A stretch of 64,000 bases of DNA from Hippophae tibetana (Eukaryota > Streptophyta > Magnoliopsida > Rosales > Elaeagnaceae): positions 81,515,816-81,579,815 of the forward strand of contig CM072801.1 of NCBI GenBank assembly GCA_037013495.1. Reading direction: 5' to 3'. A program made the translations under genes and the position numbers. Positions 11,451-23,644 of the stretch are shown here, in pieces (the stretch's first letter is position 1; each line of letters opens with the position of its first letter). A model generated the notes under the pieces. The model worked only from the letters and a program-made list of their open reading frames with translations, was not told the DNA's origin and ran no database searches.

Positions 11451-13094
11451 TTATTTGGTCAATAAATCTGTATTCTTCCTAAAAAAACTATGGGAGCAGA
11501 AAAAGAAAGGGGCTAGTTTTCATAATTTCAAAAATAACAAAACATTTGATGAATTAGACTTCCAACATCAAATGACCATAACTTTTGACTTTGGTATCGT
11601 AACGACTATTATAATATATCAAATCGGAGCTCGTCTCGATCCATACAATAATTGTTGGCCTCGGAATGGAACCTGATTTCTGTACCCAAATTCCATCGTT
11701 TACATAACTTATCGAGGGTTTGAAGATTTTGTTGTAAATTTCGGTTTACTTACCTTCGATTTGAATCGATAGAGCTGTAAATGAGATATTGGATCCGACA
11801 AAGGTTTCTTTATTTATTTGGTCATTAAATCTGTATTCTTCCTAAAAACGTATGGGAGTAGAAAAAGAAAGGGGCTAGTTTTCAAAACTACAAAAATACG
11901 AAAACATTTGATGAATCAGACTTCCAACATCAAAGGACCATAACTTTTAACTCGGGTATCGTAACGACTATTATAATATATCAAAATCGGAGCACGTCTC
12001 GATCCATACAATAATAGTTGGCCTAGAATTGGAACCTGATTTCCGTACCCAAATTCCATCGTTTACATAACTTATCGAGGGTTTGAAGATTTTGTTGTAA
12101 ATTTCGGTTTACTTACCTTCGATTTGAATCGATAGAGCTGTAAATGAGATATTGGATCCGACAAAGGTTTCTTTATTTATTTGGTCATTAAATCTGTATT
12201 CTTCCTAAAAACGTATGGGAGCAGAAAAAGAAAGGGGCTAGTTTTCAAAACTTCACAAATACGAAAACATTTGATGAATCAGACTTCCAACATCAAATGA
12301 CCATAACTTTTAACTAGGGTATCGTAACGACTATTATAATATATCAAAATCGGAGCTCGTCTCGATCCATACAATAATTGTTGGCCTAGCATTATAACCT
12401 GATTTCCGTACCCAAATTCCATCGTTTACATAACTTATCGAGGGTTTGAAGATTTTGTCGTAAATTTCCGGTTTACTTACTTTCGATTTGATTCAATAGA
12501 GCTGTAAATGAGATATTGGATCCGACAAAGGTTTCTTTATTTTCTTGGTCATTAAATCTGTATTCTTCCTAAAAATGTATGGGAGCAGAAAAAGAAAGGG
12601 GCTAGTTTTCAAAACTTCGAAAATACGAAAACATTTGATGAATCAGACTTCCAACATCAAATGACCATAACTTTTAACTAGGGTATCGTAACGACTATTA
12701 TAATATATCAAAATCGGAGCTCATCTCGATCCATACAATAATTGTTGGCCTAGCATTGGAACCTGATTTTTCTACCCAAATTCCTTCGTTTACATAACTT
12801 ATCGAGGGTTTGAAGATTTTGTCGTAAATTTGCGGTTTACTTACCTTCGATTTGAATCAATAGAGCTGTAAATGAGATATTGCATCCGACAAAGGTTTCT
12901 TTATTTATTTGGTCAATAAATCTGTATTCTTCCTAAAAAAACTATGGGAGCAGAAAAAGAAAGAGGCTAGTTTTCATAATTTCAAAAATAACAAAACATT
13001 TGATGAATCAGACTTCCAACATCAAATGACCATAACTTTTGACTGGGGTATCGTAACGACTATTATAATATATCAAATCGGAGCTCGTCTCGAT
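11451..13094. repeat. Mosaic monomers leading into the 4-mer
   Basis: Starts are 11641, 12004, 12367 and 12731. The unit at 11641 joins a C head to an E-family tail. Those at 12004 and 12367 repeat the pair at 9459 and 9822. That at 12731 repeats the TTTTTCTACCC monomer of 1819 and 10913, but its tail already has the AAAGAGG and GAATCAGAC spellings of the following 4-mer. Confidence 0.65.
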
Positions 13095-14550
13095 CCATAC
13101 AATAATTGTTGGCCTCGGAATGGAACCTGATTTCTGTACCCAAATTCCATCGTGTACATAACCTATCGATGGTTTTAAGATTTTGTCGTAAATTTGCGGT
13201 TTACTTACCTTCGATATGATTCAATAGAGCTGTCAATGAGATATTGGTTTCGACAAAGGATTCTTTATTTATTTGGTCATTAAATCTGTATTCTTCCTAA
13301 AACCGTATGGGAGCAGAAAAAGAAAGGGGCTAGTTTTCAAAACTTCAAAAATACGAAAACATTTGATGAATCAGACTTCCAACATCAAAGGACCATAACT
13401 TTTAACTCGGGTATCGTAACGACTATTATAATATATCAAAATCGGAGCACGTCTCGATCCATACAATAATTGTTGGCCTAGAATTGGAACCTGATTTCCG
13501 TACCCAAATTCCATGGTTTACATAACCTATCGATGGTTTTAAGATTTTGTCGTAAATTTCGGGTTTACTTACCTTCGATATGATTCGATAGAGCTGTCAA
13601 TGAGATATTGGTTTCGACAAAGGTTTCTTTTTTTATTTGGTCATTAAATCTGTATTCTTCCTAAAAACGTATTGGAGCAGAAAAAGAAAGGGGCTAGTTT
13701 TCAAAACTTCAAAAATACGAAAACATTTGATGAATCAGACTTCCAACATCAAATGACCATAACTTTTAACTCGGGTATCGTAACGACTATTATAATATAT
13801 CAAAATCGGAGCACGTCTCGATCCATACAATAATTGTTGGCCTAGAATTGGAACCTGATTTCCGTACCCAAATTCCATGGTTTACATAACTTATCGAGGG
13901 TTTGAAGATTTTGTTGTAAATTTCCGGTTTACTTACCTTCGATTTGAATCGATAGAGCTGTAAATGAGATATTGGATCCGACAAAGGTTTCTTTATTTAT
14001 TTGGTCATTAAATCTGTATTCTTCCTAAAAACGTATGGGAGCAGAAAAAGAAAGGGGCTAGTTTTCAAAACTTCACAAATACGAAAACATTTGATGAATT
14101 AGACTTCCAACATCAAATGACCATAACTTTTAACTAGGGTATCGTAACGACTATTATAATATATCAAAATCGGAGTTCGTCTCGATCCATACAATAATTG
14201 TTGGCCTAGCATTGGAACCTGATTTCTCTACCCAAATTCCATCGTTTACATAACTTATCGAGGGTTTGATGATTTTGTCGTAAATTTGCGGTTTACTTAC
14301 CTTCGATTTGAATCAATAGAGTTGTAAATGAGATATTGCATCCGACAAAGGTTTCTTTATTTATTTGGTCAATAAATCTGTATTCTTCCTAAAAAAACTG
14401 TGGGAGCAGAAAAAGAAAGAGGCTAGTTTTCATAATTTCAAAAATAACAAAACATTTGATGAATCAGACTTCCAACATCAAATGACCATAACTTTTGACT
14501 GGGGTATCGTAACGACTATTATAATATATCAAATCGGAGCTCGTCTCGAT
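13095..14550. repeat. 4-mer HOR I, copy 1 (1456 bp)
   Basis: Monomers at 13095 (C), 13459 (E), 13823 (E) and 14187 (A). Each is 364 bp. Diagnostic bases are TTCCATGG in the two E-head units (an NcoI-type CCATGG), GTTTCGACAAAGG with TTTCTTTTTTTATTTGG in the second, and GAGTTGTAAATG in the fourth. The next unit repeats the block exactly 1456 bases on. Confidence 0.9.
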
Positions 14551-16006
14551 CCATACAATAATTGTTGGCCTTGGAATGGAACCTGATTTCTGTACCCAAA
14601 TTCCATCGTGTACATAACCTATCGATGGTTTTAAGATTTTGTCGTAAATTTGCGGTTTACTTACCTTCGATATGATTCAATAGAGCTGTCAATGAGATAT
14701 TGGTTTCGACAAAGGATTCTTTATTTATTTGGTCATTAAATCTGTATTCTTCCTAAAAATGTATGGGAGCAGAAAAAGAAAGGGGCTAGTTTTCAAAACT
14801 TCAAAAATACGAAATCATTTGATGAATCAGACTTCCAACATCAAAGGACCATAACTTTTAACTCGGGTATCGTAACGACTATTATAATATATCAAAATCG
14901 GAGCACGTCTCGATCCATACAATAATTGTTGGCCTAGAATTGGAACCTGATTTCCGTACCCAAATTCCATGGTTTACATAACCTATCGATGGTTTTAAGA
15001 TTTTGTCGTAAATTTCCGGTTTACTTACCTTCGATATGATTCGATAGAGCTGTCAATGAGATATTGGTTTCGACAAAGGTTTCTTTTTTTATTTGGTCAT
15101 TAAATCTGTATTCTTCCTAAAAACGTATTGGAGTAGAAAAAGAAAGGGGCTAGTTTTCAAAACTTCAAAAATACGAAAACATTTGATGAATCAGACTTCC
15201 AACATCAAATGACCATAACTTTTAACTCGGGTATCGTAACGACTATTATAATATATCAAAATCGGAGCACGTCTCGATCCATACAATAATTGTTGGCCTA
15301 GAATTGGAACCTGATTTCCGTACCCAAATTCCATGGTTTACATAACTTATCGAGGGTTTGAAGATTTTGTTGTAAATTTCCGGTTTACTTACCTTCGATT
15401 GGAATCGATAGAGCTGTAAATGAGATATTGGATCCGACAAAGGTTTCTTTATTTATTTGGTCATTAAATCTGTATTCTTCCTAAAAACGTATGGGAGCAC
15501 AAAAAGAAAGGGGTTAGTTTTCAAAACTTCACAAATACGAAAACATTTGATGAATCAGACTTCCAACATCAAATGACCATAACTTTTAACTAGGGTATCG
15601 TAACGACTATTATAATATATCAAAATCGGAGCTCGTCTCGATCCATACAATAATTGTTGGCCTAGCATTGGAACCTGATTTCTCTACCCAAATTCCATCG
15701 TTTACATAACTTATGGAGGGTTTGATGATTTTGTCGTAAATTTGCGGTTTACTTACCTTCGATTTGAATCAATAGAGTTGTAAATGAGATATTGCATCCG
15801 ACAAAGGTTTCTTTATTTATTTGGTCAATAAATCTGTATTCTTCCTAAAAAAACTATGGGAGCAGAAAAAGAAAGAGGCTAGTTTTCATAATTTCAAAAA
15901 TAACAAAACATTTGATGAATCAGACTTCCAACATCAAATGACCATAACTTTTGACTGGGGTATCGTAACGACTATTATAATATATCAAATCGGAGCTCGT
16001 CTGGAT
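14551..16006. repeat. 4-mer HOR I, copy 2 (1456 bp)
   Basis: Monomers at 14551, 14915, 15279 and 15643 match copy 1 in order and phase. Private changes include CCTTGGAATGG in the first head (shared with copy 3), GAAATCATTTG near 14812 (shared with copy 3), GAGTAGAAAAAG near 15132 and CTTATGGAGGG near 15711. Confidence 0.9.
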
Positions 16007-17462
16007 CCATACAATAATTGTTGGCCTTGGAATGGAACCTGATTTCTGTACCCAAATTCCATCGTGTACATAACCTATCGATGGTTTTAAGATTTTGTCG
16101 TAAATTTGCGGTTTACTTTCCTTCGATATGATTCAATAGAGCTGTCAATGAGATATTGGTTTCGACAAAGGATTCTTTATTTATTTGGTCATTAAATCTG
16201 TATTCTTCCTAAAAACGTATGGGAGCAGAAAAAGAAAGGGGCTAGTTTTCAAAACTTCAAAAATACGAAATCATTTGATGAATCAGACTTCCAACATCAA
16301 AGGACCATAACTTTTAACTCGGGTATCGTAACGACTATTATAATATATCAAAATCGGAGCACGTCTCGATCCATACAATAATTGTTGGCCTAGAATTGGA
16401 ACCTGATTTCCGTACCCAAATTCCATGGTTTACATAACCTATCGATGGTTTTAAGATTTTTTCATAAATTTCCGGTTTACTTACCTTCGATATGATTCGA
16501 TAGAGCTGTCAATGAGATATTGGTTTCGACAAAGGTTTCTTTTTTTATTTGGTCATTAAATCTGTATTCTTCCTAAAAACGTATTGGAGCAGAAAAAGAA
16601 AGGGGCTAGTTTTCAAAACTTCAAAAATACGAAAACATTTGATGAATCAGACTTCCAACATCAAATGACCATAACTTTTAACTCGGGTATCGTAACGACT
16701 ATTATAATATATCAAAATCGGAGCACGTCTCGATCCATACAATAATTGTTGGCCTAGAATTGGAACCTGATTTCCGTACCCAAATTCAATCGTTTACATA
16801 ACTTATCGAGGGTTTGAAGATTTTGTTGTAAATTTCCGGTTTACATACCTTCGATTCGAATCGATAGAGCTGTAAATGAGATATTGGATCCGACAAAGGT
16901 TTCTTTATTTATTTGGTCATTAAATCTGTATTCTTCCTAAAAACGTATGGGAGCAGAAAAAGAAAGGGGCTAGTTTTCAAAACTTCACAAATACGAAAAC
17001 ATTTGATGAATCAGACTTCCAACATCAAATGACCATAACTTTTAACTAGGGTATCGTAACGACTATTATAATATATCAAAATCGGAGCTCGTCTCGATCC
17101 ATACAATAATTGTTGGCCTAGCATTGGAACCTGATTTCTCTACCCAAATTCCATCGTTTACATAACTTATCGAGGGTTTGATGATTTTATCGTAAATTTG
17201 CGGTTTACTTACCTTCGATTTGAATCAATAGAGTTGTAAATGAGATATTGCATCCGACAATGGTTTCTTTATTTATTTGGTCAATAAATCTGTATTCTTC
17301 CCAAAAAAACTATGGGAGCAGAAAAAGAAAGGGGCTAGTTTTCATAATTTCAAAAATAACAAAATATTTGATGAATCAGACTTCAAACATCAAATGACCA
17401 TAACTTTTGACTGGGGTATCGTAACGACTATTATAATATATCAAATCGGAGCTCGTCTCGAT
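16007..17462. repeat. 4-mer HOR I, copy 3 (1456 bp)
   Basis: Monomers at 16007, 16371, 16735 and 17099. It shares TTGGAATGG and GAAATCATTTG with copy 2, so these two are closer to each other than to copy 1. The third monomer has ATTCAATCG in place of ATTCCATGG. Repetition stops in the next monomer (17463), which switches to the CTATTGATGG type. Confidence 0.88.
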
Positions 17463-20400
17463 CCATACAATAATTGTTGGCCTCGGAATGGAACCTGATT
17501 TCTGTACCCAAATTCCATCGTGTACATAACCTATTGATGGTTTTAAGATTTTGTCGTAAATTTACGGTTTACTTACTTTCGATATGAATCGATAGAGCTG
17601 TCAATGAGATATTGGTTTCGACAAAGGTTTTTTATTTATTTGGTCATTAAATCTGTATTCTTCCTAAAAACGTATGGGAGCAGAAAAAGAAAGGGGCTAG
17701 TTTTCAAAACTTCAAAAATACGAAAACATTTGATGAATCAGACTTCCAACATCAAATGACCATAACTTTTAACTCGGGTATCGTAACGACTATTATAATA
17801 TATCAAAATCGGAGCACGTCTCGATCCATACAATAATTGTTGGCCTAGAATTGGAACCTGATTTCCGTACCCAAATTCCATCGTTTACATAACTTATCGA
17901 GGGTTTGAAGATTTTGTTGTAACTTTCCGGTTTACTTACTTTCGATTTGAATCGATAGAGCTGTAAATGAGATATTGGATCCGACAAAGGTTTCTTTATT
18001 TTTTTGGTCATTAAATCTGTATTCTTCCTAAAAACGTATGGGAGCAGAAAAAGAAAGGGGCTAGTTTTCAAAACTTCGAAAATACGAAAACATTTGATGA
18101 ATCAGACTTCCAACATCAAATGACCATAACTTTTAACTAGGGTATCGTAACGACTATTATAATATATCAAAATCGGAGCTCATCTCGATCCATACAATAA
18201 TTGTTGGCCTAGCATTGGAACCTGATTTCTCTACCCAAATTCCTTCGTTTACATAACTTATCGAGGGTTTGCAGATTTTGTCGTAAATTGGCAGTTTACT
18301 TACCTTCGATTTGAATCAATAGAGCTGTAAAAGAGATATTGCATCCGACAAAGGTTTCTTTATTTATTTGGTCAATAAATCTGTATTCTTCCTAAAAAAA
18401 CTATGGGAGTAGAAAAAGAAAGGGGCTAGTTTTCATAATTTCAAAAATAACAAAACATTTGATGAATCAGACTTCCAACATCAAATGACCATAACTTTTG
18501 ACTGGGGTATCGTAACGACTATTATAATATATCAAATCGGAGCTCGTCTCGATCCATACAATAATTGTTGGCCTCGGAATGGAACCTGATTTCTGTACCC
18601 AAATTCCATCGTGTACATAACCTATCGATGGTTTTAAGATTTTGTCGTAAATTTGCGGTTTACTTACCTTCGATATGATTCAATAGAGCTGTCAATGACA
18701 TATTGGTTTCGACAAAGGATTCTTTATTTATTTGGTCATTAAATCTGTATTCTTCCTAAAAACGTATGGGAGCAGAAAAAGAAAGGGGCTAGTTTTCAAA
18801 ACTTCAAAAATACGAAAACATTTGATTAATCAGACTTCCAACATCAAAGGACCATAACTTTTAACTCGGGTATCGTAACGACTATTATAATATATCAAAA
18901 TCGGAGCACATCTCGATCCATACAATAATTGTTGGCCAAGAATTGGAACCTGATTTCCGTACCCAAATTCCATGGTTTACATAACTTATCGAGGGTGTGA
19001 AGATTTTGTCGTAAATTTCCGGTTTACTTACTTTCGATTTGAATCGATAGAGCTATAAATGAGATATTGGAACCGACAAAGGTTTCTTTTTTTTTTGGTC
19101 ATTAAATCTGTATTCTTCCTAAAAACGTATGGGAGCAGAAAAAGAAAGGGGCAAGTTTTCAAAACTTCGAAAATACGAAAACATTTGATGAATCAGACTT
19201 CCAACATCAAATGACCATAACTTTTAACTGGGGTATCGTAACGACTATTATAATATATGAAAATCGGAGCTCGTCTCAATCCATACAATAATTGTTGGCC
19301 TAGCAACGGAACCTGATTTCTGTACCCAAATTCCATCGTGTACATAACCTATCGATGGTTTTAAGATTTTGTCGTAAATTTGCGGTTTACTTACCTTCGA
19401 TATGATTCAATAGAGCTGTCAATGACATATTGGTTTCGACAAAGGTTTCTTTATTTATTTGGTCATTAAATCTGTATTCTTCCTAAAAACGTATGGGAGC
19501 AGAAAAAGAAAGGGGCTAGTTTTCAAAACTTCACAAATACGAAAACATTTGATGAATCAGACTTCCAACATCAAATGACCATAACTTTTAACCCGGGTAT
19601 CGTAACGACTATTATAATATATCAAAATCGGAGCTCGTCTCGATCCATACAATAATTGGTGGCCTCGGAATGGAACCTAATTTCCATACCCAAATTCCAT
19701 CGTTTACATAACTTATCGAGGGTTTGAAGATTTTGTCGTAAATTTCCGGTTTACTTACTTTCGATTTGAATCAATAGACCTGTAAATGAGATATTGGATC
19801 CGACAAAGGTTTCTTTATTTTTTTGGTCATTAAATCTGTATTATTCCTAAAAACGTATGGGAGCAGAAAAAGAAAGGGGCTAGTTTCCAAAACTTCAAAA
19901 ATACGAAAACATTTGATGAATCAGACTTCCACCATCAAATGACCATAACTTTTAACTGGGGTATCGTAACGACAATTATAATATATAAAAAATCGGAGCT
20001 CATCTCGATCCATACAATAATTGTTGGCCTAGCATTTTAACCTGATTTCTGTACCCAAATTCCATCGTTTACATAACTTATCGAGGGTTTGAAGATTTTG
20101 TCGTAAATTTGCTGTTTACTTACCTTCGATTTCAATCAATAGAGCTGTAAATGAGATATTGCATCCGACAAAGGTTTCTTTATTTATTTGGTCAACAAAT
20201 CTGTATTCTTCCTAAAAAAACTATGGGAGCAGAAAAAGAAAGGAGCTAGTTTTCATAATTTCAAAAATAACAAAACATTTGATGAATCAGACTTCCAACA
20301 TCAAATGACCATAACTTTTGACCGGGGTATCGTAACGACTATTATAATATATCAAATCGGAGCTCGTCTCGATCCATACAATAATTGTGGGCCTCGGAAT

Positions 20401-21828
20401 TGAACCTGATTTCTGTACCCAAATTCCATCGTGTACATAACTTATCAATGGTTTTAAGATTTTGTCGTAAATTTGCGGTTTACTTACCTTCGATATGATT
20501 CAATAGAGCTGTCAATGAGATATTGGTTCCGACAAAGGTTTCTTTATTTATTTGGTCATTAAATCTGTATTCTTCCTTAAAATGTATGGGAGCAGAAAAA
20601 GAAAGGTACTAGTTTTCAAAACTTCAAAAATACGAAAACATTTGATGAATCAGACTTCCAACATCAAATGACCATAACTTTTAACTCGGGTTTCGTAACG
20701 ACTATTATAATATATCAAAATCGGAGCTCGTCTCGATCCATACAATAATTGTTGGCCTAGCATTGGAACCGGATTTCTGTACACAAATTCCATCGTTTAC
20801 ATAACTTATCGAGAGTTTTAAGATTTTGTCGTAAATTTCGGGTTTACTTACCTTCGATATGATTCAATAGAGCTGTCAATGAGATATTGGTTCCGACAAA
20901 GGTTTCTTTATTTATTTGGTCATTAAATCGGTATTCTTCCTAAAAAAACTATGGGAGCAGAAAAAGAAAGGGGCTAGTTTTCATAATTTCAAAAATAACA
21001 AAACATTTGATGAATGAGACTTCCAACATCAAATGACCATAACTTTGGACTGGGGTATCGTAACGACTATTATAATATATCAAAATCGGAGCTCGTCTTG
21101 ATCCATACAATAATTGTTGGCCAAGCATTGGAACCTGATTTCTGTACCCAAATTCCATCTTTTACAAAACTTATCGAGGGTTTTAAGATTTTGTCGTAAA
21201 TTTCCGGTTTACTTACCTGCGATTTGAATCAATAGAGCTGTAAATGAGATATTGGCTCCGAAAAAGGTTTCTTTATTTATTTGGTCCATAAATATGTATT
21301 CTTCCTAAAAAACTATGGGAGCAGAAAAAGAAAGGGGCTAGTTTTCATAATTTCAAAAATAACAAAACATTTGATGAATGAGACTTCCAACATCAAATTA
21401 CCATAACTTTTGACTGGGGTATCGTAACGACTATTATAATATATCAAATCCGAGCTCGTCTCGATCCATACAATAATTGTTGGTCTAGGATTGGAACCTG
21501 ATTTTCGTACCCAAATTACATCGTTTACATAACTTATCGAGGGTTTGAAGATTTTGTCGTAAATTTCCGGTTTACTTACTTTCGATTTGAATCAATAGAG
21601 CAGTAAATGAAATATTGGATCCGACAAAGGTTTCTTTATTTTTTTGGTCATTAAATCTGTATTCTTCCTAAAAACGTATGGGAGCAGAAAAAGAAAGGGG
21701 CTAGTTTTCATAATTTCAAAAATAACAAAACATTTGATAAATGAGACTTCCAACATCAAATGACCATAACTTTTGACTGGGGTATCGTAACGACTATTAT
21801 AATATATCAAATCGGAGCTCGTCTCGAT
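17463..21828. repeat. Heterogeneous monomers without a clear HOR
   Basis: Starts are 17463, 17826, 18190, 18554, 18918, 19281, 19645, 20010, 20374, 20738, 21103 and 21466. Neighbours differ from each other and carry many private changes, for example AGCAACGG at 19300, AATTGGTGG at 19656, AGCATTTTAACC at 20032 and TCCGAGCTC near 21449. I saw no repeating block within it. The monomer pair 17463-18189 reappears at 21829-22554 (offset 4366 bp, 12 monomers), so the stretch may be an aged 12-mer. Confidence 0.7.
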
Positions 21829-23644
21829 CCATACAATAATTGTTGGCCTAGGAATGGAACCTGATTTCTGTACCCAAATTCCATCGTGTACATAACCTAT
21901 TGATGGTTTTAAGATTTTGTCGTAAATTTACGGTTTACTTACTTTCGATATGAATCGATAGAGCTGTCAATGAGATATTGGTTTCGACAAAGGTTTTTTA
22001 TTTATTTGGTCATTAAATCTGTATTCTTCCTAAAAACGTATGGGAGCAGAAAAAGAAAGGGGCTAGTTTTCAAAACTTCAAAAATACGAAAACATTTGAT
22101 GAATCAGACTTCCAACATCAAATGACCATAACTTTTAACTCGGGTATCGTAACGACTATTATAATATATCAAAATCGGAGCACATCTCGATCCATACAAT
22201 AATTGTTGGCCTAGAATTGGAACCTGATTTCCGTACCCAAATTCCATCGTTTACATAACTTATCGAGGGTTTGAAGATTTTGTTGTAAATTTCCGGTTTA
22301 CTTACTTTCGATTTGAATCGATAGAGCTGTAAATGAGATATTGGATCCGACAAAGGTTTCTTTATTTTTTTGGTCATTAAATCTGTATTCTTCCTAAAAA
22401 CATATGGGAGCAGAAAAAGAAAGGGGCTAGTTTTCATAATTTCAAAAATAACAAAACATTTGATAAATGAGACTTCCAACATCAAATGACCATAACTTTT
22501 GACTGGGGTATCGTAACGAATATTATAATATATCAAATCGGAGCTCGTCTCGATCCATACAATAATTGTTGGCCTAGCAATGGAACCTGATTTATGTACC
22601 CAAATTCCATCGTGTACATAACCTATCGATGGTTTTAAGATTTTGTCGTAAATTTGTGGTTTACTTACCTTCGATATGATTCAATAGAGCTGTCAATGAG
22701 ATATTGGTTCCGACAAAGGTTTCTTTATTTATTTGGTCATTATATCTGTATTCTTCCTAAAAACGTATGGGAGCAGAAAAAGAAAGGGGCTAGTTTTCAA
22801 AACTTCGAAAATACGAAAACATTTGATGAATCAGACTTCCAACATCAAATGACCATAACTTTTAACTCGGGTATAGTAACGACTATTATAATATATCAAA
22901 ATCGGAGCTCGTCTCGATCCATACAATAATTGTTGGCCTAGAATTGGAACCTGATTTCCGTACCCAAATTCCATCGTTTACATAACTTATCCAGGGTTTT
23001 AAGATTTTGTCGTAAATTTGCGGTTAACTTACCTTCGATTTGCTTCAATAGTGCTGTCAATGAGATATTGTTTCCGACAAAGGTTTATTTATTTATTTGG
23101 TCATTAAATCTGTACTCTTCCCAAAAAACTATGGGAGCAGAAAAAGAAAGGGGCTAGTTTTCAAAACTTCAAAAATAAAAAAACATTTGATGAATCAGAC
23201 TTCCAACATCAAATTACCATAACTTTTGACTATGGTATCGTAACGACTATTATAATATATCAAATCGGAGCTCGTCTCGATCCATACAATAATTGTTGGA
23301 CTCGGAATGGAACCTGAGTTTTGTACCCAAATTTCATCGTGTACATAACTTATCGATGGTTTTAAGATTTTGTCGTAAATTTGCGGTTTACTTACCTTCG
23401 ATATGATTCAATAGAGCTGTCAATGAGATATTGGTTCCGACGAAGGTTTCTTTATTTATTTGGTCATTAAATCTGTATTCTTCCTAAAAACATATGGGAG
23501 CAGAAAAAGAAAGGGGCTAGTTTTCAAAACTTCAAAAATACGAAAACATTTGATCAATCAGACTTCCAACATCAAATGACCTATACTTTTAACTCGGGTA
23601 TCGTAACGACTATTATAATATATCAAATCGGAGCTCGTCTTGAT
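21829..23644. repeat. Transition monomers before the 12-mer
   Basis: Starts are 21829, 22192, 22555, 22919 and 23282. The first two echo 17463 and 17826, including CTATTGATGG and the 2-base-shorter GGTTTTTTATTT. The later ones introduce features of the next block: GTATAGTAACG near 22872, the D head TTGGACTCGG at 23298 and CATCAAATTACC near 23209. Confidence 0.7.

Noticed and set aside
22159..22536. Longest open frame, minus strand, 125 codons
   Set aside because: It spans one monomer and part of the next because monomer tails here lack the usual stops. Its pieces equal the shorter repeat frames elsewhere, so there is no reason to call a gene.
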